The notes: a model not told the origin generated them from the letters alone. A stretch of DNA of 64,000 nucleotides from Bisporella sp. PMI_857 (GCA_021307315.1 JAJSPD010000001.1:1364001-1428000); one strand, 5' to 3'; positions 1-13,252 are shown, counted from the first letter of the stretch. Program-made: numbers and translations.

Positions 1-1928
1 TGCTTTCCGGAGAATAGATCTAATATGTCAAATGTTTCGAGTGGCGGAGGTGCTTTGTGGAGGTAGTAAAGAGCCCATACATACACAATACCGCAGTGGA
101 TGAAACGCCGGCCTTGTGGTACCTGGGCTAAGTGAGGAGAATTGAGCGTCATGGCACCGGTTGCGAATAAACATAAGGGACTGCCGGGCTATTGCCACTT
201 TTGCGCAATATCTCTTTTCCTGATTAGGCCAACATCTTCAGAATCGCACTTATTTTACGTTCCTCGCACGGGCTTATGATCTCCCAGACCACTTCCCAAG
301 TCACGATTGGTTAAATGACCCTTGTTATCGCTCTTATCAACACCATGGCTCTGATAAGTGCTAGAGGGCGAGGATACGAAATTGTATCATTCAAAGAGCT
401 GCTGTAAGATTTGCGAATTTTTTGCACGAACAGGGACTAAGTCAACAACTCACATTAACTCACCGGGGCCAATTAAGCCCCAGCAAAACACATGCGCTAT
501 AGGGCCGAAAAAAGGGCCTGCCTTGCCGAATCGCTTCTCCTACATGCCAGATCCAAGTGTTTGTAGAGCCAAGGCTTCATTCCGCTGCCCTGATATCAGG
601 ACCTCCGATCCCGTGAACCTGGGCTCCAGCTCGCAGCAAGAACGCTGCTATTGTGAGGACACTATTCCCTGGCTTTTTTTTTATCGATACAACTATGTCC
701 ATGGCACTTGTGACTTGGATACTTTAACCCACTGTATCATGCTGACGTTTAGGTCGAACCTTGGTAATATTAGGAGAGATCATGCCAGGGCCGAGACTCT
801 TGCTTCCCAGCTATAGCGGGGAATCCGATCCCTGTCCTCCTCTAAAAGGGGCTTCGGGGCTTAGCGAGCCCGTGATTTACAAAATAGTGGCTTGGCGGTC
901 AAGCTTGATCGACGCTTTTAGGGCTCGGCTATGCCTACTATGGTAATTGTCCCTGCTCTCATTGCTTTTGCCGAGCTGGCTCGAACATCTTTACTAGGTT
1001 TGTGCTTCCCTATCTCTCCGCCATTGTAGATGCTGGCACGGGAACGTGCTGTTAGTTTCTGGATGAATGCATGGAAATGATTATTTTTCGATTTGCTAGG
1101 CCAGGCCCTGCAATGACTCGAGACCTTGCGGATTGGCTTTTCGCTTCATTCTCTTCGTTCTCAGCGGTTTCTCGTTTGACTATTGTAATTGCCTCCAACC
1201 TTTGATACCATGACTTTATGAGAAATTGCAGAAATCGGCAGAAATTTTCGGCGGGTATGGAATATCAAGACCTGAAAGTCCCAGATAAACTAACTTTAAA
1301 GTAAAACCAATACAATTTTCTATTCGGTCACCCGAGGCACTAATTTTTCTCAATAGGATGACTTTCGCTTATACAAAGTACTTAGATCAAGCTCCGAAAA
1401 CCTTCCTTGACATAGAATAATGCACATCTAGAAGGGTACTGCCATGTGGAGCTCGTACCTGAAATCTCCGTGGCGGTACATCAGGCGTTCCCTATCCATT
1501 CTCACACCGCTAAGACCCAACTACGTCTTCCAGCCATTAAGCGAAGGCTTCTTACCAACCCAGAGCCAGAGAAAGGGAACGCCCAGGAAAGCATATTTTC
1601 AGCCGATGTACTGAAACAAGAATAATCAGAGCGCACCACCACTCATGAGCTATCCAGACATGCTTGGCTATCAGAATCGCACGACCGCTTTGGGATATAA
1701 GACAGTCCGAGGCCATCTTGGCCTGCTAGGAGAGGGAAGCGGATACTATAGAACCTTCAGATGTTCTATTCTCAGCTTGCCTTCCTACTAACCTCAGAAG
1801 GCCGAAAAAAGGATGATAAATATGGAGGCTCCTTCGGACTCTGAGGTGATTCAGATGCGCTGAGCTTCCATCCCTCGTTCTCTCGTTCTAAGCATCCCGT
1901 TTCCGTGGCTGCCAGTACCTCATTCATA
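1..1928. other. left-end flank, no supported gene
   Basis: No conserved protein or spliced gene could be recognised on either strand. The open frames here (for example 358-816 and 761-946, plus strand) are short, start from non-ATG codons or have no recognisable content. The last few hundred bases must contain the promoter and 5' leader of the peroxidase gene that begins at 1929. Confidence 0.5.
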
Positions 1929-3156
1929 ATGTATACCTCACTCATCTCCAAAATCTTTTCCCTCTTTTTTCTTTTAGCGCTGGTGCATGGCTTTGCCTTG
2001 CCACAAACTGATGAGAATGATGATGGCTCGGAACCTCCTACCTTGCTTGGTGACCTCAAGAACGGAATTACCACACCCACCGGCCAAACGATAGCCAACA
2101 TCCTCCTGGGCACTGAAACAGGACAATCACAAGACCCTGCAACCCCACCTGCGAATGGAGGAGTTGTGGGATGCAAGTCCTCTACCGATAAATGCTGTAT
2201 CTGGTACTCCATCTCTGCTGACCTCACGAAATCCTTTAGAGGACCTTCCGGCCGCTGCAATGCCGTTGCCCGCATGGCCATCCGTCTCGGATTCCATGAT
2301 GCGGGGACTTGGAGCCAGAAGCTTGCCGCTGCAGGACAGGATTATGGTGGAGCGGATGGGAGTCTTGTCTTGTTTGGAGAGATATCCAGACGAGAAAATC
2401 GAGGCTTGGAGATCATCGTTGCGTTGGCCAAGATCTTGTTTGCCAAGTATAAGGGCAACGGGATCACGATGGCGGATTTAATACAGTATATGGCAAACCA
2501 TGCTGTGGTGACTTGTCCGCTTGGACCGAGAGTTCGAACGTTTGTTGGGAGAAAGGTAGGTTTCTCTGTTTATCAAAAAGGAACGAGAGAACTGGAATGC
2601 TGACAAATACAAAAAGGATGCAACGAAAGCCGCTCCAGATGGACTGCTCCCCAGTGTATCCTCCGACGCGAACACGCTGTTCGACCTCTTTCGGGACAAG
2701 ACCATCTCGCCGCACGACCTGGTCGCCCTGGTCGGCGCGCATTCCACCTCGCAGCAGTTCACCACGTCGCCCAACCTGATCAAGGACTTCGGCAAGTCGC
2801 AGGACACCACGCCGGGCGTCTGGGACGTCACCTTCTACAACGAGACCGTGCAGCCTACGCCGGCACCCCGTACCTTCCGCTTCGCCTCCGACGCCGTCAT
2901 CGCCAAGGACCCGCGCTCCTCCGGCGAGTGGACCGCCTTCATCGGCGACCAGAACCACTGGAACGAGGACTATGCCCGCTCCTACGTCCGCCTGAGCCTG
3001 CTCGGCGTCAACGTTATCAACGGCATGACCGAGTGCACCAAGACGTTACCGAAGGCGCAGCCGACGTTTAAGGGGAGCTCCGAGGGGTTTATTTCGGAGA
3101 GGAGGAGGAAGGCTAAGAGAGGCGACGGCCCGGCTACCTCGGGCTGTACGAGATAG
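1929..3156 (+). CDS. secreted class II heme peroxidase (AA2 type)
   Basis: Two exons, 1929-2555 and 2617-3156, with a 61-nt intron (branch CTGAC at 2600), give 388 aa. A GTG lies upstream in frame at 1905, but the ATG at 1929 opens a clear signal peptide (MYTSLISKIFSLFFLLALVHG). The distal heme helix reads RLGFHDA, with the catalytic Arg and His. GGADGS is the distal calcium and turn region, and VGAHSTSQQF carries the proximal heme-ligand His. These identify the fungal class II peroxidase superfamily, which oxidises phenolic or lignin-type substrates with H2O2 outside the cell. The positions that carry the two Mn-binding Glu residues in manganese peroxidases are non-acidic here (Met and Ala three and seven residues before the distal Arg), so a generic low-redox peroxidase is more likely than a true MnP. 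Exon 2 is visibly more GC-rich than exon 1. Confidence 0.9.
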
Positions 3157-3385
3157 CCTTTAGTTAATTTTTAATGTATATTTTTTTAATAAATATTCTG
3201 GGAGATGGGAAATGTATAATAGGTGCGCTTAGAAAGGGGAGAGCGGATGGCTAATATGGTATATTTGACGGCAGGGTTTTAATTTGTGGCCTCGGCGCGG
3301 CAAGCGGTCAGAATGGTCGTGTCTTTGGCTAGACCACATATAATAAGTAAAAAAACATTGTTCAGAAAGCACGACATCCTTTGGT

Positions 3386-3408
3386 CCCCCCCCCCCCCCG
3401 CGCGCGCG
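3386..3408. repeat. poly-C run followed by GC dinucleotides
   Basis: Fourteen C residues (3386-3399) are followed directly by alternating G and C to about 3408. This is a mutable simple repeat in the peroxidase 3' flank. Confidence 0.85.
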
Positions 3409-3939
3409 ATATAAAATTGTAATAGAATGTGGACTTGCGCCGAGCTATGCCTGTATCAACCGCTGGAACGCCGTGCGCGTGTGCTAAAGTTGCATGACGA
3501 GCTCCCGTCTAACTCCCTACCTTTTATATGCTTTTTGATCCCTCTCTAACACCATTCCCGATTGCTGATCTATCCAATTTTTTTTTAAAAATTTGTTTGG
3601 GGGGCGACTCCGAGAAGTCGCAACAGAGGGCATGGTCCATCCTTCCCGTGAAATACCTTGAAACATCCGCATCCTTCCCTTCCAACCTGGCGTAGCATTG
3701 CCTGATCCGCAACCACGATAGCAATCTCAGCTGGCAGGCCCCCATTCCGCTGTGCCAAGGTGTGACCTGCTTCCTTTCCCCCCTTCTTCTTCTTCTTCTC
3801 GGTTCGTCCCCCCGGGAACATTCATGCCGATGGTCAGGACATCAGGAAGGAAAGAAGGGGGATTCCAGGCTCGCGGGGTTTGCTTGCCTTGCAGATTATC
3901 CCCAAAAAAAAATATGCCAGGGGCCATCGATAATCTAAC

Positions 3940-3961
3940 TTTTTTTTTTTTTTTTTTTTTT
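3940..3961. repeat. poly-T run (22 nt)
   Basis: Twenty-two consecutive T residues lie within a pyrimidine-rich intergenic stretch. No function is inferred. Confidence 0.85.
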
Positions 3962-4817
3962 CCTTTCGGCAGCAAAGGGAGATCTCTGTCCCCGCGTATC
4001 TCTTTCTCCTTCTTCCGCTCCAACACGCTCTCCGTACCCTCCTCCCATTCTCATTCTCTCCACAATATCTCGTTGAGCCTCTCCGGGGACGGAAGTTCTA
4101 TGGCTGATTGCTAGGGAAAAGAAACGAGGAATGCCGCTCCCCGTCCCCCCGGCTGGTCAATCTTGGGCGATGCGCAATATCTTGCGCTCGAGTCTCTTTC
4201 TTCTGGATTTAGCGCAAGCGATGGAACAGATGCGTCTGCAGCATCTTGCCTGGGCTAACCTTGGCCGTTTAGCATGTTGCCGTCGCCAGTTCTTTTCTTT
4301 ACGCTTGGGCTGTTCCATCGCTCCTCGGTTTCCGAGGAGCCTCTTTCCATGTCGCGATGTGACTCACAGCACGGGCCCTTTGGCATAGGGAAATAATTAC
4401 AGATACGCAATTTCAATGTTTAGCAAATTGAAGTTCGTGATGCACATTTCATAAAAGGTAAAGATGCCTAGCAAACTTTATGCATTCCTGACTATTCAAC
4501 TACCAGGTAGCCTGAGCTTCAACAGAACCACTTGCTGAAACTAGCTCTCTAATCCCGTGATAACCATATAACCGCATGCTTTAAGTGTAACTGAGAATAG
4601 ATTTATAAACATCATCTGAACAATTCTCAAGGATACGCAGCTGATCCACTGCCACTAGGCCTCGGGGTAAAAGCTGCGTTTGCAGACCTAAGTTTGCTGT
4701 TCTCCGGGGTATCAACACTCTACTCTATGTCGCCCGCCGCCAAAATCATCACTACGCCAAAACCTGAAGAAATCCAAAAGAAGCCTTGATACAAGAAAGC
4801 TCTATGAGAACCTTGCT

Positions 4818-6191
4818 CTATTTATCAACCGTTCGGGATAGCAGGTCTGGGATATCATCGACCGACTTCTTGCCTTCCAGAATATCTAGTGCAATGTCAG
4901 TAGCTAATATTGTCATGAGGAGAAAGGTCTTACCAATGACGGCTTTGAAAAGCGGATATTCATCCACCTTTCCTCTCGCTTTCAGGAAGTCGTTGACTTC
5001 CTTCGCCGTGCTTGTACCTTGCAATTTCTGGCCGTTCAGCTCGGTCTGTTCAACTTCATCGACAGTAACTCCTCGCTCGACCGCCATCTTAGCGCAACGG
5101 AAATTTCTGCCTCCAGAACAACTCGTGATCAAGTCTGCCACACCAGCGCTCTCTTCTGTAAAGGTGCCAGCGCGCACAGTTTGGCCGAAAAATTCCTGAC
5201 CAAACTTGACCATTTCCAGCAATCCTACTCTCATGACTGCGGCTTTAGCGTTGTCTCCCCAACCGCGACCATCCACAAACCCCGCCGCTAGCGCTACAAC
5301 GTTCTTGAGTGCGCCACCGAGCGATACACCAGCGACATCATCAACCATACGAACGTGGAAATATGGACGGTGGAATAGGGTTTTAAACACGGCATGGTCC
5401 AATGGCGGATATTCGCTTGGAACTGCCTTCAGCTTGACTTTGCTTACCCTGCCCAGCACATCCTTGTGCGGCTCGTCGACGTTCGTGATGGTAAGGTTGA
5501 TTTGAGAGCTGGTAGGCGAGCCGCCGGTGGGTGTTGCAACTCGGGAGTCCACGGGTGGGGGATCATATGCGATAGTCGTTTCTGACCACTTTTCTGCTGC
5601 GATCTCGTTTGCAATATTGGCACCGGAAAGAGCGCCACAGTATATCCCCAGGCCCTCACCAATCCACTCAGAGAACAGAGATATTTCTGATGACGTCACA
5701 TTCACACCTTTGATACATGATATCCCTCGAGCGTAAGGCAGAATGCGCCCCTGCAGCTGCTTGGAGATGCGACCAATAAACTGATGCGGCAGATTGAAGA
5801 TCAGGATTGTTGAATTGTGGACCGATTCTTCGAGGGAGGGATTGGCGATCAGGTTGGAAGGAAGTTTAATGTTGGGAAGGTATTTGACGTTCTCATGGTA
5901 CTTGTTGATGATGTCGGTTAACTTCTGCGGCTTGCCATCGGAGCTTGCATCGTAATGCGCGGAATCCTTTGGTATGGCCACTTCCTCCTCATACACATAC
6001 ATCTGAACCTGCTCTTCAAACAGATCGGAGTGCTCCTTGGTATTCTCGGCTACGATTTTCGCAATGGTTGAGCCCCTGCATACATTTCCATTAGAACATG
6101 ACTTTCTTTCTCAATTGAGGCAGCATTACCAGTTGCCCGATCCTACAATTGTGACCTTGTGCTTCTTGGAGTGGGCGCCGAGGGTAGCCAT
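4818..6191 (-). CDS. GPD1: NAD-dependent glycerol-3-phosphate dehydrogenase
   Basis: Three exons, 6191-6130, 6075-4934 and 4885-4818, give 423 aa. The first intron (6129-6076) splits the Trp codon of the Rossmann motif GSGNWGS, which binds NAD. The last intron (4933-4886, 48 nt) is in frame without a stop, so a naive reading keeps it, but GTAAG...CTGAC...TAG signals and family alignment favour removal. [17 protein letters not shown] holds the catalytic Lys, and the C-terminal domain is complete. The enzyme reduces dihydroxyacetone phosphate to glycerol-3-phosphate in the cytosol, feeding glycerol (osmolyte) and phospholipid synthesis. The acidic N-terminal segment with the EEEV stretch and an insert rich in Pro/Ser/Thr before the substrate domain are typical of filamentous-fungal forms. 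It is divergent from the debranching enzyme gene. Confidence 0.95.
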
Positions 6192-7788
6192 ATTGGATCG
6201 ATGGGGAGTGACACAATGAGCTTTAGTTTGAGCTATGCTTTGTGCAATCTGGAATACTTTTGTCCTTGTCCTTGCTACGTGCCGGATAAGCATATGGGTA
6301 CCAATTGGGGGAAGGAAGATATAAATAAGTTATTCGGGCGAGGAGGAATGTGAGACAGGTTCGGTGGATGTTTGTTCAGATGTTTGTTCAGATGTTTGTT
6401 GGTTGGGGGGTGTGTGTGGCCGATTCCGAGCTCAACTTGTCAGCCTCGCCTCTCGCTCTCCCCGCTGCCGCCCTCGGTCACTCGTGTTCAAGCTCAACCA
6501 ACTTTAAAAAAGGTTCAACGTCAGTCCTTTTTTTGCGCCCAGCAGATGCCAAGAAGCACATGTTCTGTTCTGTCACCGCCCTCTAAAAAGAGTTTAGTGC
6601 GGGGTTGAACTGCCGTTATACTTTTTTCTGCCCAGCTGTTGGGTTTTCCGTCCTATTCCCCCTGTGCTGTTATTTGCAACAACAAGATGGATAGATGCAT
6701 CCTTTTTTGTTAAGATATGAGCGAGCATGCGAGAGAGCATAATTTCACAATTGACAGTATTCATAATTCATCAATCAATCCCACGTGTCAGAATACAGTA
6801 GCAAATTCGTAAGCCAAGTCCAAGTATTAGCCACCAAAGTACAGTCACTACTACCACGGCACGGCCAGGCCGATACCACCTCAACACCTCGGCCACTGAT
6901 TCCCAGTGCCGGCGGGATGAAAGATCCCACAGCGGGTGTTGAAGGAAGAGATCCGTGAGTAAATTCACCGGATGGCTGTAAGGTGCTTACATGTGTTCCA
7001 CAATCTGTTATTACAGCCGTTCTACCATTGGCATTGTCAAAAAAGGAGGACAGCGCTAAGATTTGAAAAGACAATTCGTAGATCTGGCACACAAAGTGCA
7101 AGGTTGACTGATATGATACTACGTAATCTACATATATATCGTTGGCTGTCAGGGGACTAGCAGTTTGGAATAGTTCATGGAAATGCGCAATGCGATTCCC
7201 ACTTTCAAGTCTAGAATTCCATCGGGTTGCTTGATTTCACTGGATTATTACTGGAAACCATTAAAAGTATTTCATATCCCACTCTTAGCATTATCCACCT
7301 TGTACCTATACCTCGCTTTTGATGCTCTGATTGATCAATTATTATGTACCAGTACCATGTCCGTGTACCACCTATATCTACTGGTACCTGTGCCTGTCCC
7401 TGTATCTCTCTGTACCTTGACTGTCAGTGACGTATGGGCAACCCTTTAGCGGTGAGCTCTAGCTAATTTGCATGCGAGCTACAAAATGAAAAAAAAGAAT
7501 AACATATCATTTCTATCCAACATCTTCTTTGCTTCCCTTTTTTCCCTAATCATCTATTACTCCTTCATTCTCCGTTCTCAATCCTATCTGCCGCTCCTTT
7601 TGCGTTATTGTTGATGGTGCGCGTTGACATACAAAATCCCTCATTCTCACCCATCCTCTGAGCTCCTCTCGTTTCATCTGTAGCACAGCCCTGCCCCTCA
7701 GTCAAAGCTCCACTTCGGTCGACAAAGATACCTTTCGTATATATAATTATCCAACCCCGCCAAAAACATACTGGCTCCTCGCGTAAGA
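6192..7788. other. divergent intergenic region between GPD1 and GDB1
   Basis: About 1.6 kb serves as the 5' region of both flanking genes. Pyrimidine-rich leader-like stretches precede each start: around 6420-6560 for the dehydrogenase and 7490-7780 for the debranching enzyme. A short 12-bp tandem repeat is listed separately. STRE-like pentamers occur, but only at about the chance rate. No gene was recognised. Confidence 0.5.
6367..6400. repeat. 12-bp tandem repeat, about 2.8 copies
   Basis: The unit GATGTTTGTTCA is repeated head to tail at 6367-6378 and 6379-6390, with a partial third copy. It lies upstream of the glycerol-3-phosphate dehydrogenase start. Function is unknown. Confidence 0.8.
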
Positions 7789-10700
7789 ATGTCGGACGAG
7801 GTGTATCTGCTCCCATTGAAGGACGACGGCAGTCCTGACATCCCAGGTGACTACATTTACTTAACCCCAACCGGTAATGATCCAATTATCGTCCGTTTCG
7901 CGATTGAAGGGACCTCGTCCATCTGTCGAGATGGCACTCTTTGGGTCAATGTGCCAGCCGAAGGCGCTGATTTTGATAGACATAATTTCCGTGAATTCAA
8001 GTGAGTGATGTTAGGAGCTAAGGTTGCTGCTGTGGAATTAACCATAAACGCAGGTTAAAGCCGGACTTCAATCGCACGATAGAGATTTCAATTCCCATTC
8101 ACGGTGCTGGCGCTTTTTCTTTTTATACCACCTATTCTCCTCTCCCAGAGCTTTCCGACACCACCACAAAGTCCTTATCTTCTACCAAAACCGAAACCTT
8201 CTACATCGATGTAGCTCCAAGACTTACCTTGGAAGGCGAGCGGCTGCCGCTGCCAGCTGTGTCGGTCTTCTCCCTCATTTCGAAGCTCATGGGCAAATAC
8301 CCTAAGGATTGGGAAAAGCACCTTACAGGCATCAGAGAGCGTGGGTATAACATGATCCATTTCACACCGTTACAAGAAAGAGGAGAATCAAATTCTCCAT
8401 ATAGTATCTATGATCAGCTGGCTTTCGATAAAGAGTCTTTTCCTAGAGGCGAAAAGGATATCGCAGAGTTGGTGGAGAATATGGAGAAGAACTATGGTTT
8501 ACTGGGCATGACGGATGTTGTTCTGAATCACACTGCCAATAATAGCAAACTGCTCGAAGAACACCCTGATGTGGGTTATAACGTCTCCACAGCTCCATGG
8601 TTGAGATCCGCTCTGGAATTAGATACAGCGCTTTTGGAATTCGGGAGCCAACTGGCTTCTTTAGGTCTTCCCACCAAGCTCGAGTCGGTGGATGACCTAC
8701 TGAAGATCATGAACAGCGTTAAAGTACATGTTGTTGCAAAGCTCAAGCTCTGGGAGTTTTACGTCATCAACGTGGAACGAGACGCGGATGCTATAGTTGA
8801 TGCTTGGGCGGCTGGAAACATCACTTTCCCAGAAGGAGGATTTGGCGGTACTGGGATCGGCGGGCTGGAGTCCATCAAGACCTCAAGTCCTGCAAAGCAA
8901 GCAAAATTCATTTTTGACAAGGCTATGGAAGGAACTGATCGGGTACGAGACAGTCCTTGGCTAGGGAGCATGATCCCTACCCGGAATATACCCCTTACTT
9001 CGCTAAACTCGTACTGACTTCTTGATAGTTGGGCGCTCGATTCCACAGAAGTGTCAACCCAAAGATTGGAGCGGCGCTGCTGACCGCGATTTTTGGTCGC
9101 TATGAGGGAGAAGATTCAGACGCTGCGGATAAGGTGAGACTTTATCTGAATACTATTTTTAGAACTCTCTGCTAACTGAGTTTGAAAAGGCGGCAGCACG
9201 GTCGAAGCTGATCCATATATTGGATGAACTAAATCTACCATTTTACCAAGAGTACGACGACGATATCGCCGAAATTTTGGAGCAAATATTCAACCGAATC
9301 AAGTATGTCAGAATTGATGAGCATGGGCCAAAGGCAGGAGAAATCAATGAGAAGAGTCCCTTCATCGAGTCCTACTTCACGAGGCTGCCTCTCAACGAGA
9401 CCACGAAGAAGCACAAGAAAGAGGACCTCGCACTTGTCAACAATGGCTGGATCTGGGGTGCAAATGCACTGATTGACAATGCGGGTCCTTTCTCACGAGC
9501 ATATCTCCGGCGAGAAGTGATCGTCTGGGGTGACTGCGTGAAGCTTCGCTATGGAGCGAGCAAAGATGAGAGTCCAGTTTTGTGGGACCACATGTCGAAG
9601 TACATTCGCTTGATGGCCAAATACTTTACAGGTTTCCGTATCGATAATTGTCACTCAACTCCGATTCATGTCGCTGAGTTTCTCTTAGATGAAGCCAGAA
9701 GAGTTCGTCCAAATCTATTTGTCGTGGCTGAACTGTTCTCTGGCTCTGAAGAGATGGACTATGTTTTCGTTAAGCGCCTAGGATTGAGCTGCCTGATTCG
9801 AGAAGCTATGCAAGCTTGGGGAACCGGTGAACTTAGTCGTCTTGTCCACAGTTATGGAGGTCGTCCCATTGGTAGCTTTGAGGTGGACGAGATTGAACAG
9901 AAACCTGTGGCTGAGAAATCACCTGATAAAGAGTCACGAGAAATCATCCGTCGCATCAAGAAGACACCTCTTAATGCGCTTTTCATGGACTGCACGCATG
10001 ACAATGAGGTTCCCGCACAGAAGCGAGATGCTCGCGATACCTTGCCTAATGCTGCCCTTGTCGCTATGTGCGCTAGTGCCAGTGGTAGTGTGATGGGATA
10101 TGATGAGATCTATCCAAGACTTGTTGAGCTTGTGCATGAAACCAGACTGTACAATGCAGCACCTTCTCCCGACAGATTACTTGGCATTGGTGGTGTGAAG
10201 AAAATACTGAATCAGATCCATACGATCATGGGAAAAGACGGATATGACGAGGTTCACGTCCATCACGAAGACCAATATATCACCGTGCATCGTGTGCACC
10301 CAGAGTCAAGAAAGGGTTATTTCTTGATTGCTCATACAGCCTTTCCTGGATATGGTAATGGCAATGGTGGATTCAATCCTGTTCATCTCGGGGGCACAAA
10401 AGCTCGACATCTCGGCAGCTGGATGCTCGAGGTCGATACCAGCGAAGAAGCACTTCAGGACGTTCTAGAAGATAAGAAGACTTTGAGAGGTTTACCGAAC
10501 AAAGTCATTGACCTACCCGGGGTCCGGCTAGAAGCAAAGGACGATGAGACGATTATCTCGGTGCGAGACAAGTTCCCTCCTGGTAGCATTGCCCTTTTTG
10601 AAACTTGGATCCCAGCTGCAGAGTACGCCACCGGGTTGGATACTTTCGTCACCTCCGGGGCAAAAGCTGCGTTTGACAAGATCAACCTGGTTGACCTCAA

Positions 10701-12660
10701 CTTCATCCTCTACAAATGTGATGCCGAAGAACGAGATTCTAGTGAAGGAAAAGATGGGTGTTACTCTATTCCTGGTCACGGGCAACTCGTTTACGCAGGG
10801 TTACAAGGATGGTGGAGTGTAGCTAAGGACATTATCAAGAAAAACGATCTTGGACATCCTCTTTGTCAGCACTTGCGAGATGGTCAATGGGCGCTTGACT
10901 ATATCGTTGGACGACTTGAGAGAATCTCAACCAAGACTGGGTCCGAGCAATTCGCTGTACCAGCGGCTTGGCTTAAGGAGCGCTTCGACGCAATCCGGAA
11001 GATCCCAAATTTCTTGCTTCCGAGATACTTTGCCCTTGTTCTCCGAACCGCTTACATGGCAGCTTGGGAGCGCGGTTTGGAGCTCATGAATGAAAATGTT
11101 CGTAAAGGGCAGTGGTTCTTGCAAAGCCTGGCAATGGTCAGCGTTCAGCAGACTGGCTTGGTCAAGTCCGCATCGCTTTATCCCAAGAAAGCAGTGCCAT
11201 CGCTAGCTGCTGGTCTACCTCATTTCTCTGTTGAATGGGCACGATGCTGGGGCCGTGATGTCTTTATATCCGCTCGTGGTTTGTATCTTGGCACTGGTCG
11301 TTATGACGAGTGCAAGGAACACATTCTTGCTTTTGCAAGTGTCTTAAAGCATGGTATGATTCCCAACTTACTCAGCAGCGGCGACGCGCCACGATACAAC
11401 GCTCGTGATGCTATCTGGTTCATGCTCCAGACGATTCAAGACTACACTAAGATTGTACCCAACGGTCTCGATATTCTGAAAGAGAAGGTTCCCCGCCGTT
11501 TTCTACCATATGATGATACATGGTTCCCAAGCGATGATCCTCGTGCTTACTCCAAGACTTCTACCCTCGAAGACATCATCCAAGAAGCCTTGCAGCGCCA
11601 TGCAACAGGTCTATCCTTCCGCGAGGCTAATGCTGGTGATCAACTTGACCGACAAATGAGTGACTCTGGTTTCGATATCGACGCCAAAGTAGACTGGTCA
11701 ACGGGAATACTTTTCGGCGGCAGCCAAGATAACTGCGGAACCTGGATGGACAAAATGGGCGAGTCTGAGCGCGCCAATAGCAAAGGCATTCCCGGCACTC
11801 CTCGCGATGGCGCTGCAATTGAGATCACAGGTCTCCTCTACAGCACCCTCCGCTGGGTTGACGAGCTGCACAACAACAAGAACCAGTACAAGTACGCTGG
11901 CGTCAGCATCATAGGACAAAAAGAAAGCGTTATCACATTTGGTGAATGGGCCTCCAAGATCCAAGACAACTTTGAGCGTTGCTACTACGTTCCTCTCAAC
12001 AAGTCCGAGGACTCCAAGTACGATGTTAACCCCAAGGTGCTCAACCGTCGTGGAATATACAAGGATCTATATAAGAGCGGCAAGGAATACGAAGACTACC
12101 AACTCCGCGCAAACTTTCCCATCGCTATGACCGTCGCGCCGGACCTTTTTGTTGATGCGCACGCCCTGCATGCCCTGACCGTCGCCGACAAGGTTCTACG
12201 CGGTCCCACCGGGATGGCTACCTTAGACCCAGCAGACCTGAACTATCACCCCTACTACAACAACTCCGAAGACAGCACGGATTTTGCCACAAGCAAAGGG
12301 AGGAACTACCACCAGGGCCCAGAATGGCTGTGGCCGACGGGCTTCTTCCTCCGCGCGCTGCTCAAGTTCGACTTAAGGAGAAGACAAGGACCAGAAGGCA
12401 AAACCGAAGCGTTCCAGCAGATCACGCGAAGGCTGGCCGCATGTAAAAAGGCGATCCAGGAAAGCCCATGGGCCGGCCTGACGGAACTAACGCAAAAGAA
12501 CGGGGAGTTCTGCGCTGATTCGGTAAGCTTATCCCCTCCTCACAGATCACACGAACTGACAAATATTCTCAAGTCACCAACGCAAGCATGGAGTGCAGGG
12601 TGCCTGATAGATCTCTACCACGACGCAGCGCAATATGACGTCTCGGAACTTCGCGAGTAG
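7789..12660 (+). CDS. GDB1: glycogen debranching enzyme
   Basis: Five exons, 7789-8000, 8054-8942, 9029-9133, 9190-12522 and 12574-12660, give 1,541 aa, the usual length of the fungal bifunctional enzyme. The N-terminal half is the GH13-type 4-alpha-glucanotransferase. GYNMIHFTPLQ and DVVLNHTANNS are the early barrel motifs, FTGFRIDNCHSTP carries the nucleophile Asp, FVVAELFSG the acid Glu, and MDCTHDNEVP the transition-state Asp region. The C-terminal half is the amylo-alpha-1,6-glucosidase (GH133), with HFSVEWARCWGRDVFIS and a C-terminal SPTQAWSAG motif. The last intron (12523-12573) is in frame, and removing it restores the family motif. The enzyme moves maltotriosyl units and hydrolyses the remaining alpha-1,6 branch Glc during cytosolic glycogen breakdown. 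Confidence 0.97.
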
Positions 12661-12854
12661 AATATCCGCATCACCGGAGGGGAAAAGCATAGAAATTCTG
12701 GGAGAATAGGAGTTTTGCATTTGGGGAAGGAAATGGCAGAGGGAGATTGGACGACGAATCATGAGTACACGACCTACGATTTTGATGCATGGATACCGCA
12801 GGAAAGAAGGAAGGCAAAGATAGATGGCGAAATGTAGATTATGAAATGAAGGAA

Positions 12855-12893
12855 CCCCCCCCCCCCCAATTTTTTTTTTTTTTTTTTTTTTTT
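12855..12893. repeat. poly-C then poly-T run
   Basis: Thirteen C (12855-12867), AA, then 24 T (12870-12893). This simple repeat lies in the debranching enzyme 3' flank. Confidence 0.85.
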
Positions 12894-13237
12894 GGCCAGA
12901 TGATCGTTCACTTATCGTGATTATTTGGTGATTGTGCGACGCAGAGTTGGCTAGAACAGGGCGTGAGGCGGGATCAGCTTCTGGATGGATGTTTTCTATG
13001 TGTGGATTCCCTTTCCTTCTCTTCTCAGAAGAACCCGATGACGAGATGGCGCGAGGGGACCTTAAATGGACAACAGGTCTTCCGACGGCATATTATGATG
13101 GATCTCACATTTCATACCAAATTCCTTTCCACGAGAAACCGCATAGATAAATCTACGGCAGAACCTACCACGAGAACGAGTTGCGAACACAATGGAAGGC
13201 TTAAAGCATTTTATATTTTGTATTTTGTATTATTTTT

Positions 13238-13252
13238 GGGGGGGGGGGGGGG
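13238..13252. repeat. poly-G run (15 nt)
   Basis: Fifteen consecutive G residues directly follow an AT-rich stretch. No function is inferred. Confidence 0.85.

Larger units (their letters stand above)
3157..4817. other. intergenic, low-complexity tracts
   Basis: This holds the 3' flanks of the peroxidase (plus) and the glycerol-3-phosphate dehydrogenase (minus), which converge. Homopolymer and pyrimidine tracts fill much of 3386-4060. The frames found here (3752-4114, 4131-4388 and minus-strand 3524-4026) are products of CT-rich, low-complexity DNA with no recognisable protein, so no gene is called. Confidence 0.5.

Noticed and set aside
358..946. Two open frames near the left end
   Set aside because: They start from non-ATG codons, overlap each other and show no family features or splice context.
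3524..4388. Several frames on both strands between the peroxidase and GPD1
   Set aside because: They derive from poly-T and CT-rich low-complexity DNA and encode runs of Phe, Ser and Lys.
6192..7788. STRE-like pentamers (AGGGG/CCCCT at 6659, 7151, 7694) as joint stress control of GPD1 and GDB1
   Set aside because: About three such 5-mers are expected by chance in 1.6 kb counting both strands, so they are not evidence.
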